Below, one piece after another: positions 1-7,326 of a stretch of DNA of 19,656 bases. How positions within the stretch are numbered: position 1 is the stretch's first letter; the number at the start of each line of letters is the position of its first letter. The translations under genes and the position numbers were made by a program. Under the pieces are notes generated by a model. The model was not told the origin of the DNA, did not search any database, and was given only the letters and a program-made list of their open reading frames with translations. This stretch comes from Desulfotignum sp. (GTDB lineage: Bacteria > Desulfobacterota > Desulfobacteria > Desulfobacterales > Desulfobacteraceae): NCBI GenBank assembly GCA_021737445.1, contig JAIPDY010000036.1, positions 1 to 19,656 on the forward strand, in the 5' to 3' direction.

Positions 1-127
1 TTTTTTTGGATAACCGGGCAATTTTTTCACCAGGGTTTCTGGCAGGCGGGGGTTTGAGCATCCTGGGCAGGATCAGGATAGCGGATATCAGCAGGATCAG
101 AACCAGAATTTCACTTATGCCGGTCAC
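1..127 (-). CDS. Small membrane-anchored protein, 5' part only
   Basis: The minus strand carries a GTG start at 127 behind a GGGAG ribosome binding site and stays open to the window edge (42 codons). The visible protein starts with one hydrophobic helix (about residues 4-21, rich in Leu and Ile) followed by a basic, proline-containing stretch, so it looks like an N-terminal membrane anchor with a cytoplasmic tail. An ATG 20 bases upstream runs into a TAA two codons later, which supports GTG as the start. It lies 104 bases after the alpha/beta hydrolase gene on the same strand and could be the last gene of that operon or have its own promoter. No family is recognised. The short helix and basic tail faintly recall TatA-like proteins, but the TatA phenylalanine-glycine hinge is not seen. 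Confidence 0.5.
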   Translation of the reverse strand, partial: MTGISEILVLILLISAILILPRMLKPPPARNPGEKIARLSKK

Positions 128-164
128 GCGGTTTCTCCCTTTTATATGGGCATTGTAAAATGGT

Positions 165-195
165 TCTATATCCCAGAGATACAATGGTTTGTCAA
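165..195 (-). promoter_or_regulatory. Candidate promoter for the edge membrane gene
   Basis: On the minus strand a perfect TTGACA (190-195) is followed by TATAGA (165-170). The spacer is 19 bases, longer than the 17 preferred by sigma-70, so this is a weak call. It lies between the hydrolase stop at 232 and the GTG start at 127 and would allow the small gene to be transcribed separately. Confidence 0.3.
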
Positions 196-231
196 TGCCA
201 ACAGCCAATTTTGGTATAACCGCTGGCCGGT

Positions 232-1011
232 TTAACTTAAAATTTTTTGTATGAAATCAGCCATGTGGGCCAGCACCAGTTTCGGCTGTTCATGGTGGGG
301 GGCATGGCCGCAGTCTGTGATCTGTTTTATATTACAATTTTTGACACCTTTTTTTATGGCAAAAAGCTGCGCTGGTGTGCCGTAGGGATCATTTTTCCCC
401 TGAATGGCCAGTACCGGCACCTGGATGCGGCAAAGATATTTTGTGATGTTCCAGTGCACAAATTTTGGATGCAGCCAGGCATCATTCCATCCCTGGAAGG
501 CTGTGTCTGTATTTGCACCATGATACCGGAACAGTTTTTCTTTTAGATCGCCTGTCAGATAGGCGTGTCTTGCTGCCCGGATGGATGCCAGGGTTACAGG
601 TTCGCAAAAAACATGGGCAGCCTCGGTGATTATACCCATAAGTCTGCCGGCATTACTGCTGCCGCCAAAAATAAGGGCTATGGACCCGCCGTCTGAGTGA
701 CCGATGAGAATATGTTTCTGGATACCGGCTGCCTTAAGAATTTTGGGCAGAACCGCCAGGGCCTGAGTATGCATGAAATTGGTTTTCCAGGGAAGGTTGC
801 AGGTGCCGGATCTGCCGTACCCCAGTCTGGAGAATACAAATGCATTACATCCGGATTCTTTTGCCAGACGTTCCGGAAAGGTTTTCCACATCTGTACACA
901 TCCCAGGCCTTCATGAAGAAACACCAGTACCGGCCTGTTTTTTTTTCCATGCCAGTGCCATTGTATCTCAAAAGCATTGTTGTCAACAACCAGGTGGTGT
1001 GTCACAGGCAT
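232..1011 (-). CDS. Alpha/beta hydrolase
   Basis: A 259-residue single-domain alpha/beta-hydrolase-fold protein, probably a cytoplasmic esterase-like enzyme of unknown substrate. The catalytic triad can be placed: Ser106 in the nucleophile elbow GHSDGG, Asp208 in QGKNDPYG, and His236 in DCGHAPH. The HEGLG segment (33-37) is the usual oxyanion-hole region. No signal peptide or membrane segment is seen. The start is uncertain: a TAAGGA ribosome site abuts the ATG at 1011 with no spacing, whereas the GTG two codons later (1005) has six bases of spacing and may be the real start. The gene follows the J-domain gene by 26 bases, so it is probably co-transcribed with the dapB and plsB operon. The family is too broad to assign a reaction; related sequences are often named after MhpC or proline iminopeptidase, and neither is supported here. 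Confidence 0.9.
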   Translation of the reverse strand: MPVTHHLVVDNNAFEIQWHWHGKKNRPVLVFLHEGLGCVQMWKTFPERLAKESGCNAFVFSRLGYGRSGTCNLPWKTNFMHTQALAVLPKILKAAGIQKHILIGHSDGGSIALIFGGSSNAGRLMGIITEAAHVFCEPVTLASIRAARHAYLTGDLKEKLFRYHGANTDTAFQGWNDAWLHPKFVHWNITKYLCRIQVPVLAIQGKNDPYGTPAQLFAIKKGVKNCNIKQITDCGHAPHHEQPKLVLAHMADFIQKILS

Positions 1012-1037
1012 TCCTTACTGCCGGGGTTGCTCTGCGG

Positions 1038-1496
1038 CTACCGGCCTTTTTTTCTTTTAAGGGATTCAAACGCTTTCTGGATTTCCACAAAACGTCTGGC
1101 AGCCAGATCTGAAAACTCTTTTCCCAGATGGGACAGTTTGTCTGGATGGTATTTTTTGATCTGCTGCTTATAGGCAGACTGGATCTCCTCCCAGGAAGCA
1201 TCTTTTGCAACACCAAGAACTTCATGTGCCGGCTCAGGGGGCTGGGAACTGTTTGCATTGGATGTGAATTTCTGGTTTCCGGCGGTTGTCCGGCTGCCGA
1301 ATCCGTCCCTTTGGTTGCGTTTGGAAAAAAACCAGGGCAGTCTCCCATACCGGATCAGATAAAAGATACAGTACAAAACCAGTCCGTCATCCACCCATCC
1401 CAGAAACGGAACAAGGATTTCCGGAATGATGTCCACCGGGGCGATCAGATAAGCCAGCCCCAGAAGAATAAGCATAATTTTGAAAAAAAAGCTCAT
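1038..1496 (-). CDS. DUF1232 (YkvA-like) and J-domain fusion protein
   Basis: A 152-residue protein with two parts. Residues 1-58 are hydrophobic and contain the DUF1232/YkvA pattern, including APVDIIPE (19-26) and the following GWVDDG, and should sit in or on the membrane. A polar linker rich in Ser, Asn and Pro (about 60-90) leads to a C-terminal J domain (about 90-150) with the diagnostic HPD at 117-119 inside YHPDKL and the conserved AxxRF-x-EI-x-xAF helix after it. J domains stimulate the ATPase of DnaK-type Hsp70 proteins, so the likely role is to recruit DnaK to the inner membrane. It lacks the glycine-rich and zinc-finger regions of DnaJ itself. The start lies 8 bases after the dapB stop with only a weak ribosome site, suggesting coupled translation. 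Client and function are unknown. Confidence 0.88.
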   Translation of the reverse strand: MSFFFKIMLILLGLAYLIAPVDIIPEILVPFLGWVDDGLVLYCIFYLIRYGRLPWFFSKRNQRDGFGSRTTAGNQKFTSNANSSQPPEPAHEVLGVAKDASWEEIQSAYKQQIKKYHPDKLSHLGKEFSDLAARRFVEIQKAFESLKRKKGR

Positions 1497-1504
1497 GAAA
1501 TATG

Positions 1505-2338
1505 TCAGGCCTGGTTTAAAACGTCAATCATGGTGAACACCTGTCTGGATCTTTTTGTGTCTGCAATCTGTTTTTTTAAAAACAATACCGCATCAAAGGT
1601 GCCTGCCACATAGATGTTTCTTCCGTTGACATTGTGGGTGAATACAAACTGGGCAGATTCATCCGGCGCTGTGAGGGTATAGGTATGCCAGCCGTGGCCG
1701 GACAGGTATTGTTCCGGAATGTGCCACTGATTTTTCTGCACCCTGGGATCGCGTATCTGCTGAATCTCTTTGGAATCAAAATCCACCCCCAGCTGGTTGA
1801 AATAGTGTACCATCGCCTTTGCAGTACCGGATGTGTCAGCTTTTTTCTGCTGGTGGCTTTCCTTTATTTCAAGGCGGTATCCTGCAAAAAGACCGGGAAA
1901 CCGGTCCGCTGCAAAGGCCATCATGGCCTGGAATCCCACTATCTGCTTGGCCATGTTCGGGGCGATAACAGCCGGGGTCCGTGACCGGGATACTGTTGCT
2001 TCCAAAGCCTTTCTGTCTCCGCCTGTGGTGCCCATGACAAAGGGAATGTTGTGGTGTGTATAAAATTTAGCATTGGTGTTCACGGCACTGGGATGGGTAT
2101 AATCAATGGCGATAAATGCAGGAAACTGTTTGCAGATATCTGTAATGGTTTTATCCCGGGTGTCTGGTTTCACCAGGCAGATGCGCACATCCGCAACCTG
2201 GATGAAATCATCCACAATATCAGGGCCTGTCAAAGAATAGGGAATCAGTGAGAACCGCTGGTCTGTGACGGCCGCTTCTGCCATGGTGGCGGCAACATTG
2301 CCGGGCAGTCCGTTTACCATGATATGGGTTTTTTCCAT
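1505..2338 (-). CDS. dapB: 4-hydroxy-tetrahydrodipicolinate reductase, plant-like type
   Basis: This is a 277-residue DapB-family enzyme, which reduces the dihydrodipicolinate step of the diaminopimelate/lysine pathway with NAD(P)H in the cytoplasm. The N-terminal nucleotide-binding turn is VNGLPGNVA (8-16), with GTTGGDR at 103-109 and the APNMAKQIV active-site strand after it. The substrate-binding and catalytic motif is ESHQQKKADTSGTA (160-173), in which His162 and Lys166 match the usual His/Lys positions, and the family's TSGTA is intact. The C-terminal FTHNVNGRNIYVAGT differs from the FxHRAxxRxxFAxGA of enterobacterial DapB and is nearer my recollection of plant enzymes. The gene starts 10 bases after the fused kinase/uridylyltransferase gene, and AAGGA overlaps that gene's stop codon. 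Diaminopimelate also feeds peptidoglycan, which fits the operon. The family call is firm; the subtype is from memory. Confidence 0.9.
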   Translation of the reverse strand: MEKTHIMVNGLPGNVAATMAEAAVTDQRFSLIPYSLTGPDIVDDFIQVADVRICLVKPDTRDKTITDICKQFPAFIAIDYTHPSAVNTNAKFYTHHNIPFVMGTTGGDRKALEATVSRSRTPAVIAPNMAKQIVGFQAMMAFAADRFPGLFAGYRLEIKESHQQKKADTSGTAKAMVHYFNQLGVDFDSKEIQQIRDPRVQKNQWHIPEQYLSGHGWHTYTLTAPDESAQFVFTHNVNGRNIYVAGTFDAVLFLKKQIADTKRSRQVFTMIDVLNQA

Positions 2339-2348
2339 GGGTTTTTCC

Positions 2349-4028
2349 TTACAATCGCATTATGAGTTCTTTGAGACTGGTCATCACAGGGTATGGCTCC
2401 ATGTTTTGTATCAGCTGTTTCAAGGAGGCCACTGCCGCCGGGATATATGCTTCAAACCCGGTTTTTTTCTTTGCCCGGCTCAAATGGGCAAATGCCCCGA
2501 GCATCTGCATGTTCCTGGTCAAACAGCAGAAGTGAAAACACTGGGTGAATTCATGTCTTGCTGTTCCGGACCCAAGGCCCTGCCGGTCCATGGCATAGGA
2601 TACAAGATCCTTTTGTACCTGCATGGGAAGTGTAACATAGGGATCGATCAAAAGGGAAGCCAGATCATACTGAACCGGCCCTGTTCTGGCGGATTGAAAA
2701 TCAATAAAATAAAAGGTGTTATTTTTCACCATGATGTTTCTGGACTGGCAGTCCCGGTGCATAAGCCCCTGTAAACCGCCTTTGAGCGCTTTTTGTGCCA
2801 CAAAGCTGAATGCATCTGCAACATCGTCAAATGACAGATGTTTTCCCATATACCCGTTCACAAATGCATCCATGAAATATTGGCACTCTTTTTCCAGGAT
2901 AAGGGATCTGGAATAGGTGGGTGTCTGGCAGGTCCAGGCAGGATCAAACCCGTCTGCCCCTTTTTTGGAAAAAAGGATCAGCAGGTCAATGACCTGCCGG
3001 TAGATCTGCTTAATTGCGGATCTGTCTTTGGCCTGTTGTACCAGGTCTGCCAGATGGGTATCCCCCAGGTCCTCCAGAACCACCAGGCCGGCAAAGGCAT
3101 CATGGGACAGTATGGCAGGCACCGGCACTTTTTGTTTGAACAAATGGGTGCCGATATGGACAAACGCCTCCAGTTGTGCCCTTGTGTCACTGCCTGGCAG
3201 ACAGATCCCATGGTCACAGATGACAGCCGATCCTGGTGTTTTTTTGTTTTTTGAAAGGGTTTTGGGCACAGCCCGGAACCAGGTTCTGTCTGATCCGTCA
3301 CCAGCCAGATTGCAGATGTTTATATCCAGGATATCTGCTTTTAGGACAGCCGCACCCATCCACTGTCTGGCAGTCCGTGCATAGGCAGCCTGTGTACCCA
3401 TATCTTCCCAGAAAATATTGTCGGCCACATAGGCTGCCACCTGCTTTTTTTTACACAGTCCGGCAAACAGGTCAATACTGGAAAAAACCTTGCGGTCAGG
3501 CATATAATCAAAAATCTGCGGGGACAGCACCTGGATACCGGTGAAGGCAAGTCCTTTGCCGGGATGGTTGAAGCCTGTGATCCAGCCGTCCGGATACACT
3601 GCCACCTTGTTGAACGCTTTTCTGTCATGGAGCACCAGCGTGGCAAGACATCTTTTTTTCACATGGAAATTGTAAACATCTGTCAGATCAAGACTGGTCG
3701 CCACATCAGCGTTGATGACAAAAAAATCCTGGTCTGCCATGAAATCTTTTACATTGGCAATAGCACCGCCTGTGCCAAGGATTTCCGGTTCGTAAATACA
3801 GCGGATGTTTGCTTTAAACTGTTCTTTGCTGTTTTCGATATAGTCTGTGATCAGATCAGGCAGGTAATGGGTATTGATGATGATCTGCCGGCACCCGGAC
3901 CGGACAAGAAGATTTATGGTATGTCCCAGTACAGGGAGGGAACCTATGGTAAAAAGGGGTTTGGGAATCACCCTGGTATAAGGTAAAAGCCGGGTGCCGA
4001 ATCCCGCCGCCAGTATCAATGCTTTCAT
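2349..4028 (-). CDS. Fused MurU-like nucleotidyltransferase and AmgK-like sugar kinase
   Basis: A 559-residue two-domain protein. Residues 1-224 form a sugar-1-phosphate nucleotidyltransferase: LAAGFGTRLLPYT at the start (G9, G11, T12, R13), Lys23 in PKPL, the uridine-site loop LGTGGAI (84-90), and metal-binding Asp108 (NADV) and Asp209 (WEDMGT). Residues from about 240 form an aminoglycoside-phosphotransferase/choline-kinase-type kinase with catalytic HRD at 424-426, Asn431, and metal Asp443 in IDFQSA, followed by GPVQYDLASLL. The DFQ-x-A and GP-x-x-YD signature is typical of AmgK, the anomeric N-acetylmuramate/glucosamine kinase. Its partner MurU makes UDP-MurNAc, so the fusion could carry MurNAc to UDP-MurNAc and bypass new synthesis. 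In Pseudomonas these are separate neighbouring genes. The start follows the plsB stop by 10 bases without a clear ribosome site. Another sugar (for example a heptose or GlcNAc) remains possible. Confidence 0.85.
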   Translation of the reverse strand: MKALILAAGFGTRLLPYTRVIPKPLFTIGSLPVLGHTINLLVRSGCRQIIINTHYLPDLITDYIENSKEQFKANIRCIYEPEILGTGGAIANVKDFMADQDFFVINADVATSLDLTDVYNFHVKKRCLATLVLHDRKAFNKVAVYPDGWITGFNHPGKGLAFTGIQVLSPQIFDYMPDRKVFSSIDLFAGLCKKKQVAAYVADNIFWEDMGTQAAYARTARQWMGAAVLKADILDINICNLAGDGSDRTWFRAVPKTLSKNKKTPGSAVICDHGICLPGSDTRAQLEAFVHIGTHLFKQKVPVPAILSHDAFAGLVVLEDLGDTHLADLVQQAKDRSAIKQIYRQVIDLLILFSKKGADGFDPAWTCQTPTYSRSLILEKECQYFMDAFVNGYMGKHLSFDDVADAFSFVAQKALKGGLQGLMHRDCQSRNIMVKNNTFYFIDFQSARTGPVQYDLASLLIDPYVTLPMQVQKDLVSYAMDRQGLGSGTARHEFTQCFHFCCLTRNMQMLGAFAHLSRAKKKTGFEAYIPAAVASLKQLIQNMEPYPVMTSLKELIMRL

Positions 4029-4038
4029 GATGTTTTTT

Positions 4039-6684
4039 TCAGGAGATGGTCAGCCGGACAAGGCGGTTGATTATCTGTTTGTAGTAATCGATCTGGATCT
4101 GGTCTTCAGATCCGTTGATACCGTTTTTAGAAAAGAACCTGGCAGCATTTCTGTAGTTGATCAAAGACAAAGATTCCTTGAGTGTCACCTGTTTGCGCTT
4201 ATACAGCCGCAGGCCGTGGGAATGGATTTTCTTGGCCAGTTCTTTTTCATCCAGGCTGTTGTTTTTTTCTTTTTCAAAATAGAGCAGCGCGGTTTCATAG
4301 GATTCAAAAAAAGGCAGCATAAACGCGGCAAACCATTTGAGTTTGCGCAATCCTCTGGAGGTCAGGTTCAGCATATCAGACCTGGCTGAATCCGGTACCA
4401 GAATACCTTCACTGATAAAGCCTTTTATAGATTTGGAAATCTGTTCTTCACAGGTAATCTCTTCATCATAGAAAAATTCATCTCTGAATATTTTTTGCAG
4501 GAATCGATATCTTCTGACCAGGTCAGACAGGGCAAACTTGAACCGGTCCATTTCCAGAATAGCCACAGCTGTATAGGCGGACGGCACAAAAAAAGAGATC
4601 ACCGAATTTTTATAATAATCCAGAATGGCCCGCTTGTTGTGTTTGACAATAAAATAGGTCTCATTGGTGATATCTTCTTCATCTTCATCTGCCAGTTCGA
4701 TAAAATTTCTGGATAAAAAATTATAGATAACCGTATTAAAGGTGTTGTCCAGGTCCAGCAGCAGGGTTTCAGATAATTCCACTTCATGGATCATCAATAT
4801 ATTCAGATAGGTATTGACCCGTTCAATCATCTGGCCTTTGGTGAAATTGTTTTTGGAACTGTTTAAAACAGCGCTGGCAATGATGCCGTGGGGGGTTGCC
4901 ACCGCTTTATCGTTTATGGCAGCCATCAATTTGTAGCTGAAATGTTTGACAAAATCCATGTATTCCTGGTCGGTTGCCCTGGAAAGATTTAAGTTCTTTT
5001 GCTGGATATAGTCTTTAATGGAAATGGGTTCATCAAAACGGATATAGACCTTCCCATATTTTTTTTTAAGAAATTTTCTGGTATTGATCAATCCCTTAAG
5101 GGTTTCCGGATTTTTTTTGCCGCCATCAATTTCCTTTAGATAGGCATCTTCTTCCAGCACCCGGTCATAACCCACAAATATGGGAACAAAATATAAATTA
5201 TCACAGGCACCGTTCAGATAGGCCCGAATGATCATGGCCATGCCCCCCGGCCGGGGTGTCAGAAGCTTTCCTGTCCGGCTTCTGCCCCCTTCAATGAAAA
5301 TTTTGATATTGAACCCTTCATAAAGCAGCTTTTCAAGGTAGGCGGCAAATATTTTGGCATACAGTTCAGCCCCTTTAAAGGTCCGGCGCAGAAAAAAAGC
5401 GCCGCCCCCCCTGAACAAAGGCCCCAGGGGCCAGAATGACAGGTTTTTTCCGGCTGCAATATGGGGGCAGGGCATGTTGTTTCTGAACATGACATAGGGC
5501 AAAAGCAGATAATCCAGGTGGCTTTTATGGCAGGGTACCAGAATCAGGGGAGCTTCGGTGTATTTTTCCCGCATCCGGTTGATTTCCTTTTGGTTTACCA
5601 TCAGGCCTTCAAATATGTTTTTAAATATCCAGGTGAGCATCCAGTTGCCGAAATTGATGATCCGAAGATTGTAATTGGCAGCAATTTCATTGATATAAGC
5701 AGCAGCCTTTTTATTGGTTTTTTTCAGGGATATATTTTTTCTGGCTGCATAATCAGCCAGAAATTCCCTTAAGGACTTTCTGGTCAAAATATCTTCGGTG
5801 ATCTCCTGGCGGGATTTGAGCACCGGTCCGGTGATGCTTTTGCGCTGCCGGTTTAAAATATCCACCAGGTAGCTTCTTAACCTGTGGGTCTGAAATTCTG
5901 AATCCAGACATTCAATTTCAGGCCGTGAAATGAATTCCTTAAGGTTTACAGGCCTGGCTATCGCTACCTTGATTTTTTCCGGGTGGCGCAACAGGTTGTT
6001 AACCCGTTTGATAAGCCCTGGTTTTTCATGAGTGCCGAACAGAATCTCTCCCAGTCCCGGATTTTTGTGCATGGGTTTGGTGACATAGATGATATCTTCA
6101 GGAACAATAATAACCGGTTTGTCCATGCGCTTTTGAAATTCAATCAGATGATACAGCGGATCAGGGGTGGATCTGATGAACCGGTTGTAAAAATCATCTT
6201 CTTCAATCAGGCATACAAAGCCGGATTTTCCTGAAAACAGTTCCCCAAGGGCATATCCTGACCCGTAAAAATCCTTAAAGGAAAAATGATGTAAAAAATA
6301 GTCCAGATGAGACAGCCAGATTCTTAAAACATGTTTGACCGGAAGCAAAAAAAAGAACCGCAGATCAAAACCCAGTTCAGGATAGGGCAGGCCAAGTTCC
6401 TTAAGCCGGGTATGAAAAAATAAAAAATCAAACAGCCGTTTGTTTTTACTGGCATATACAATACAGGCATGCTGGTCAATTGCGTTTATTTTCTCCAGGT
6501 TATGGTCATCCAGGGTGAGTTTTCGAATGAGGCTGTTGAGGATTTTTCTGGCGATATAGCTGCGGTTGCCAGGGTAAAGATTGGCAAAGTAGTCTGATGT
6601 ATCCCCCAGCAGGTAGTCTATGGTAATGCGAATCCTTGCCCTGGTTCTTGGAAGCAGGGTTTTGAAAAACTGGAACAGACGCAT
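4039..6684 (-). CDS. plsB: Glycerol-3-phosphate 1-O-acyltransferase PlsB
   Basis: A large (881-residue) inner-membrane enzyme that acylates sn-glycerol 3-phosphate, the first step of phospholipid synthesis, from acyl-CoA or acyl-ACP. All four acyltransferase blocks are present: CHKSHLD with the H-x4-D pair His386/Asp391, GGGAFFLRR (about 425), the glycerol-phosphate-binding FIEGGRSRTGK (about 460), and VPIFVGYDRVLEE (about 500). Length is somewhat above the roughly 800 residues of the E. coli enzyme, and the long N- and C-terminal regions match that family rather than the short PlsY or PlsC types. An in-frame ATG at 6747 would add 21 residues but lies upstream of a good -10 box, while the ATG at 6684 has an AAAGGGA ribosome site, so 6684 is chosen. 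It is the first gene of the minus-strand operon that continues into the MurU-AmgK fusion and dapB. Confidence 0.94.
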   Translation of the reverse strand: MRLFQFFKTLLPRTRARIRITIDYLLGDTSDYFANLYPGNRSYIARKILNSLIRKLTLDDHNLEKINAIDQHACIVYASKNKRLFDFLFFHTRLKELGLPYPELGFDLRFFFLLPVKHVLRIWLSHLDYFLHHFSFKDFYGSGYALGELFSGKSGFVCLIEEDDFYNRFIRSTPDPLYHLIEFQKRMDKPVIIVPEDIIYVTKPMHKNPGLGEILFGTHEKPGLIKRVNNLLRHPEKIKVAIARPVNLKEFISRPEIECLDSEFQTHRLRSYLVDILNRQRKSITGPVLKSRQEITEDILTRKSLREFLADYAARKNISLKKTNKKAAAYINEIAANYNLRIINFGNWMLTWIFKNIFEGLMVNQKEINRMREKYTEAPLILVPCHKSHLDYLLLPYVMFRNNMPCPHIAAGKNLSFWPLGPLFRGGGAFFLRRTFKGAELYAKIFAAYLEKLLYEGFNIKIFIEGGRSRTGKLLTPRPGGMAMIIRAYLNGACDNLYFVPIFVGYDRVLEEDAYLKEIDGGKKNPETLKGLINTRKFLKKKYGKVYIRFDEPISIKDYIQQKNLNLSRATDQEYMDFVKHFSYKLMAAINDKAVATPHGIIASAVLNSSKNNFTKGQMIERVNTYLNILMIHEVELSETLLLDLDNTFNTVIYNFLSRNFIELADEDEEDITNETYFIVKHNKRAILDYYKNSVISFFVPSAYTAVAILEMDRFKFALSDLVRRYRFLQKIFRDEFFYDEEITCEEQISKSIKGFISEGILVPDSARSDMLNLTSRGLRKLKWFAAFMLPFFESYETALLYFEKEKNNSLDEKELAKKIHSHGLRLYKRKQVTLKESLSLINYRNAARFFSKNGINGSEDQIQIDYYKQIINRLVRLTIS

Positions 6685-6737
6685 GAAATTTCCCTTTAAG
6701 TAAGTGGCCTTGCGATAATGCAATTCAACCCATGGGT

Positions 6738-6766
6738 TTATTACCAAAACTTGTCTTTAAAGGCAA
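6738..6766 (-). promoter_or_regulatory. Promoter of the plsB operon (extended -10)
   Basis: The minus strand reads TTGCCT (6761-6766), a 17-base spacer, then TAATAA (6738-6743) preceded by TGG, giving an extended -10. Transcription would start near 6731, leaving a leader of roughly 47 bases before the ATG at 6684. The site overlaps the start of the longer plsB reading frame, which argues against that longer form. Confidence 0.5.
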
Positions 6767-6774
6767 TATTATTA

Positions 6775-6801
6775 TTGGTGTTGGGTATTGGGTGTTGGGT
6801 A
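6775..6801. repeat. Degenerate TTGGGTR heptamer tandem repeat
   Basis: The plus strand reads TTGGTG, then TTGGGTA, TTGGGTG and TTGGGTA in direct succession: three full heptamers plus one shortened copy. Four G runs of two or three in 27 bases could form a two-layer quadruplex. It lies just upstream of the plsB -35 box, between two divergent transcription units. Confidence 0.75.
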
Positions 6802-6888
6802 AAGCGGGATGTTTGATGCGACAAGGCTGCGGCAAGGGGTAAAATGACCTTGATTAATCGTTTTGCCTGTGATATTTTTCATGCTCTA

Positions 6889-6916
6889 TTGACAAGCAAA
6901 AGGAGCTGTATAATTT
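6889..6916 (+). promoter_or_regulatory. Candidate promoter for the small membrane protein gene
   Basis: A perfect TTGACA at 6889-6894 is followed by GTATAATTTTTT. TATAAT (6909-6914) is only 14 bases away, while TAATTT (6911-6916) has a 16-base spacer, so the exact -10 is unclear. The start codon at 6963 lies about 45-50 bases downstream, a sensible leader length. Confidence 0.45.
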
Positions 6917-6962
6917 TTTTAACATTTTGGGTGGTGAATAAAATTTTAAGGAGGAAATATTT

Positions 6963-7223
6963 ATGAAAACATTAATCGGCGGTGCAATTGCGGTGCTTCT
7001 CGGCGTAGTGGGACTGGCAGTCTGGTTTGGTGAATTTTTAAATCTTCTGGCCGGATGTATTCCGCCTGTTTTGCTGCTTGGTGGCGGGCTTGCTTTATAT
7101 CTGGGTTTTGACGAACTCAAGGATTCCTGGAAGAACAAAGAAGGCAAGGATGCACCAGCTGATGAAAAATCAAGAATTGCCGAACTTGAAAAAGAACTCA
7201 ATGATCTGAAAAATGATAAATAA
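6963..7223 (+). CDS. Small two-helix membrane protein with acidic/coiled tail
   Basis: An 86-residue protein preceded by a strong AAGGAGG ribosome site. It has two hydrophobic helices (about residues 3-22 and 27-49), the first rich in Gly, Ala and Val and followed by the aromatic VWFGEFL, the second containing the glycine run LLLGGGLALYLGF. A charged tail (50-86) ends in a short heptad-like ELEKELNDLKND segment that could be a coiled coil. It therefore looks like an inner-membrane hairpin with both ends on the same side. The layout (Gly-rich helix, aromatic WF, short loop with Pro, second Gly-rich helix, charged tail) recalls the magnetosome protein MamI as I remember it, but this is not enough to assign a function. 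It is a single-gene unit with its own candidate promoter and terminator, divergent from plsB, so it is probably expressed and functional. Confidence 0.8.
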   Translation: MKTLIGGAIAVLLGVVGLAVWFGEFLNLLAGCIPPVLLLGGGLALYLGFDELKDSWKNKEGKDAPADEKSRIAELEKELNDLKNDK

Positions 7224-7250
7224 GCTGGTTTCAGGCATACTGTTTATGAG

Positions 7251-7279
7251 AAGGGCCGTTGCATACCGGCCCTTTTTTT
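7251..7279 (+). terminator. Rho-independent terminator after the small membrane protein gene
   Basis: AAGGGCCG (7251-7258) pairs perfectly with CGGCCCTT (7267-7274) across an eight-base loop, and a run of seven T (7273-7279) follows. It lies 28 bases after the stop codon. No T run is found on the other side, so it works in the plus direction only. Confidence 0.9.
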
Positions 7280-7326
7280 ATTTGGGAGCATGAAACAGTT
7301 TTTATGTCCCTTATGTTATGGGAAGG

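Noticed and set aside
208..236. Small inverted repeat AACCG / CGGTT after the alpha/beta hydrolase gene
   Set aside because: The stem is only five base pairs and no T run follows on the minus strand.
697..1613. Overlapping plus-strand open frames opposite the hydrolase and J-domain genes
   Set aside because: They are antisense to genes with clear catalytic motifs, have no good ribosome sites and resemble no known protein.
6819..6845. Shared CTGCGGCAA in the intergenic regions near 6828 and 16068
   Set aside because: The match is only nine bases with different flanks, which is expected by chance.
7284..7310. Imperfect hairpin GGGAGCAT / ATGTCCC between the terminator and the NamZ-like gene
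   Set aside because: It has a bulge, a large loop and no T run on either strand in the right place, so it is not a credible terminator.
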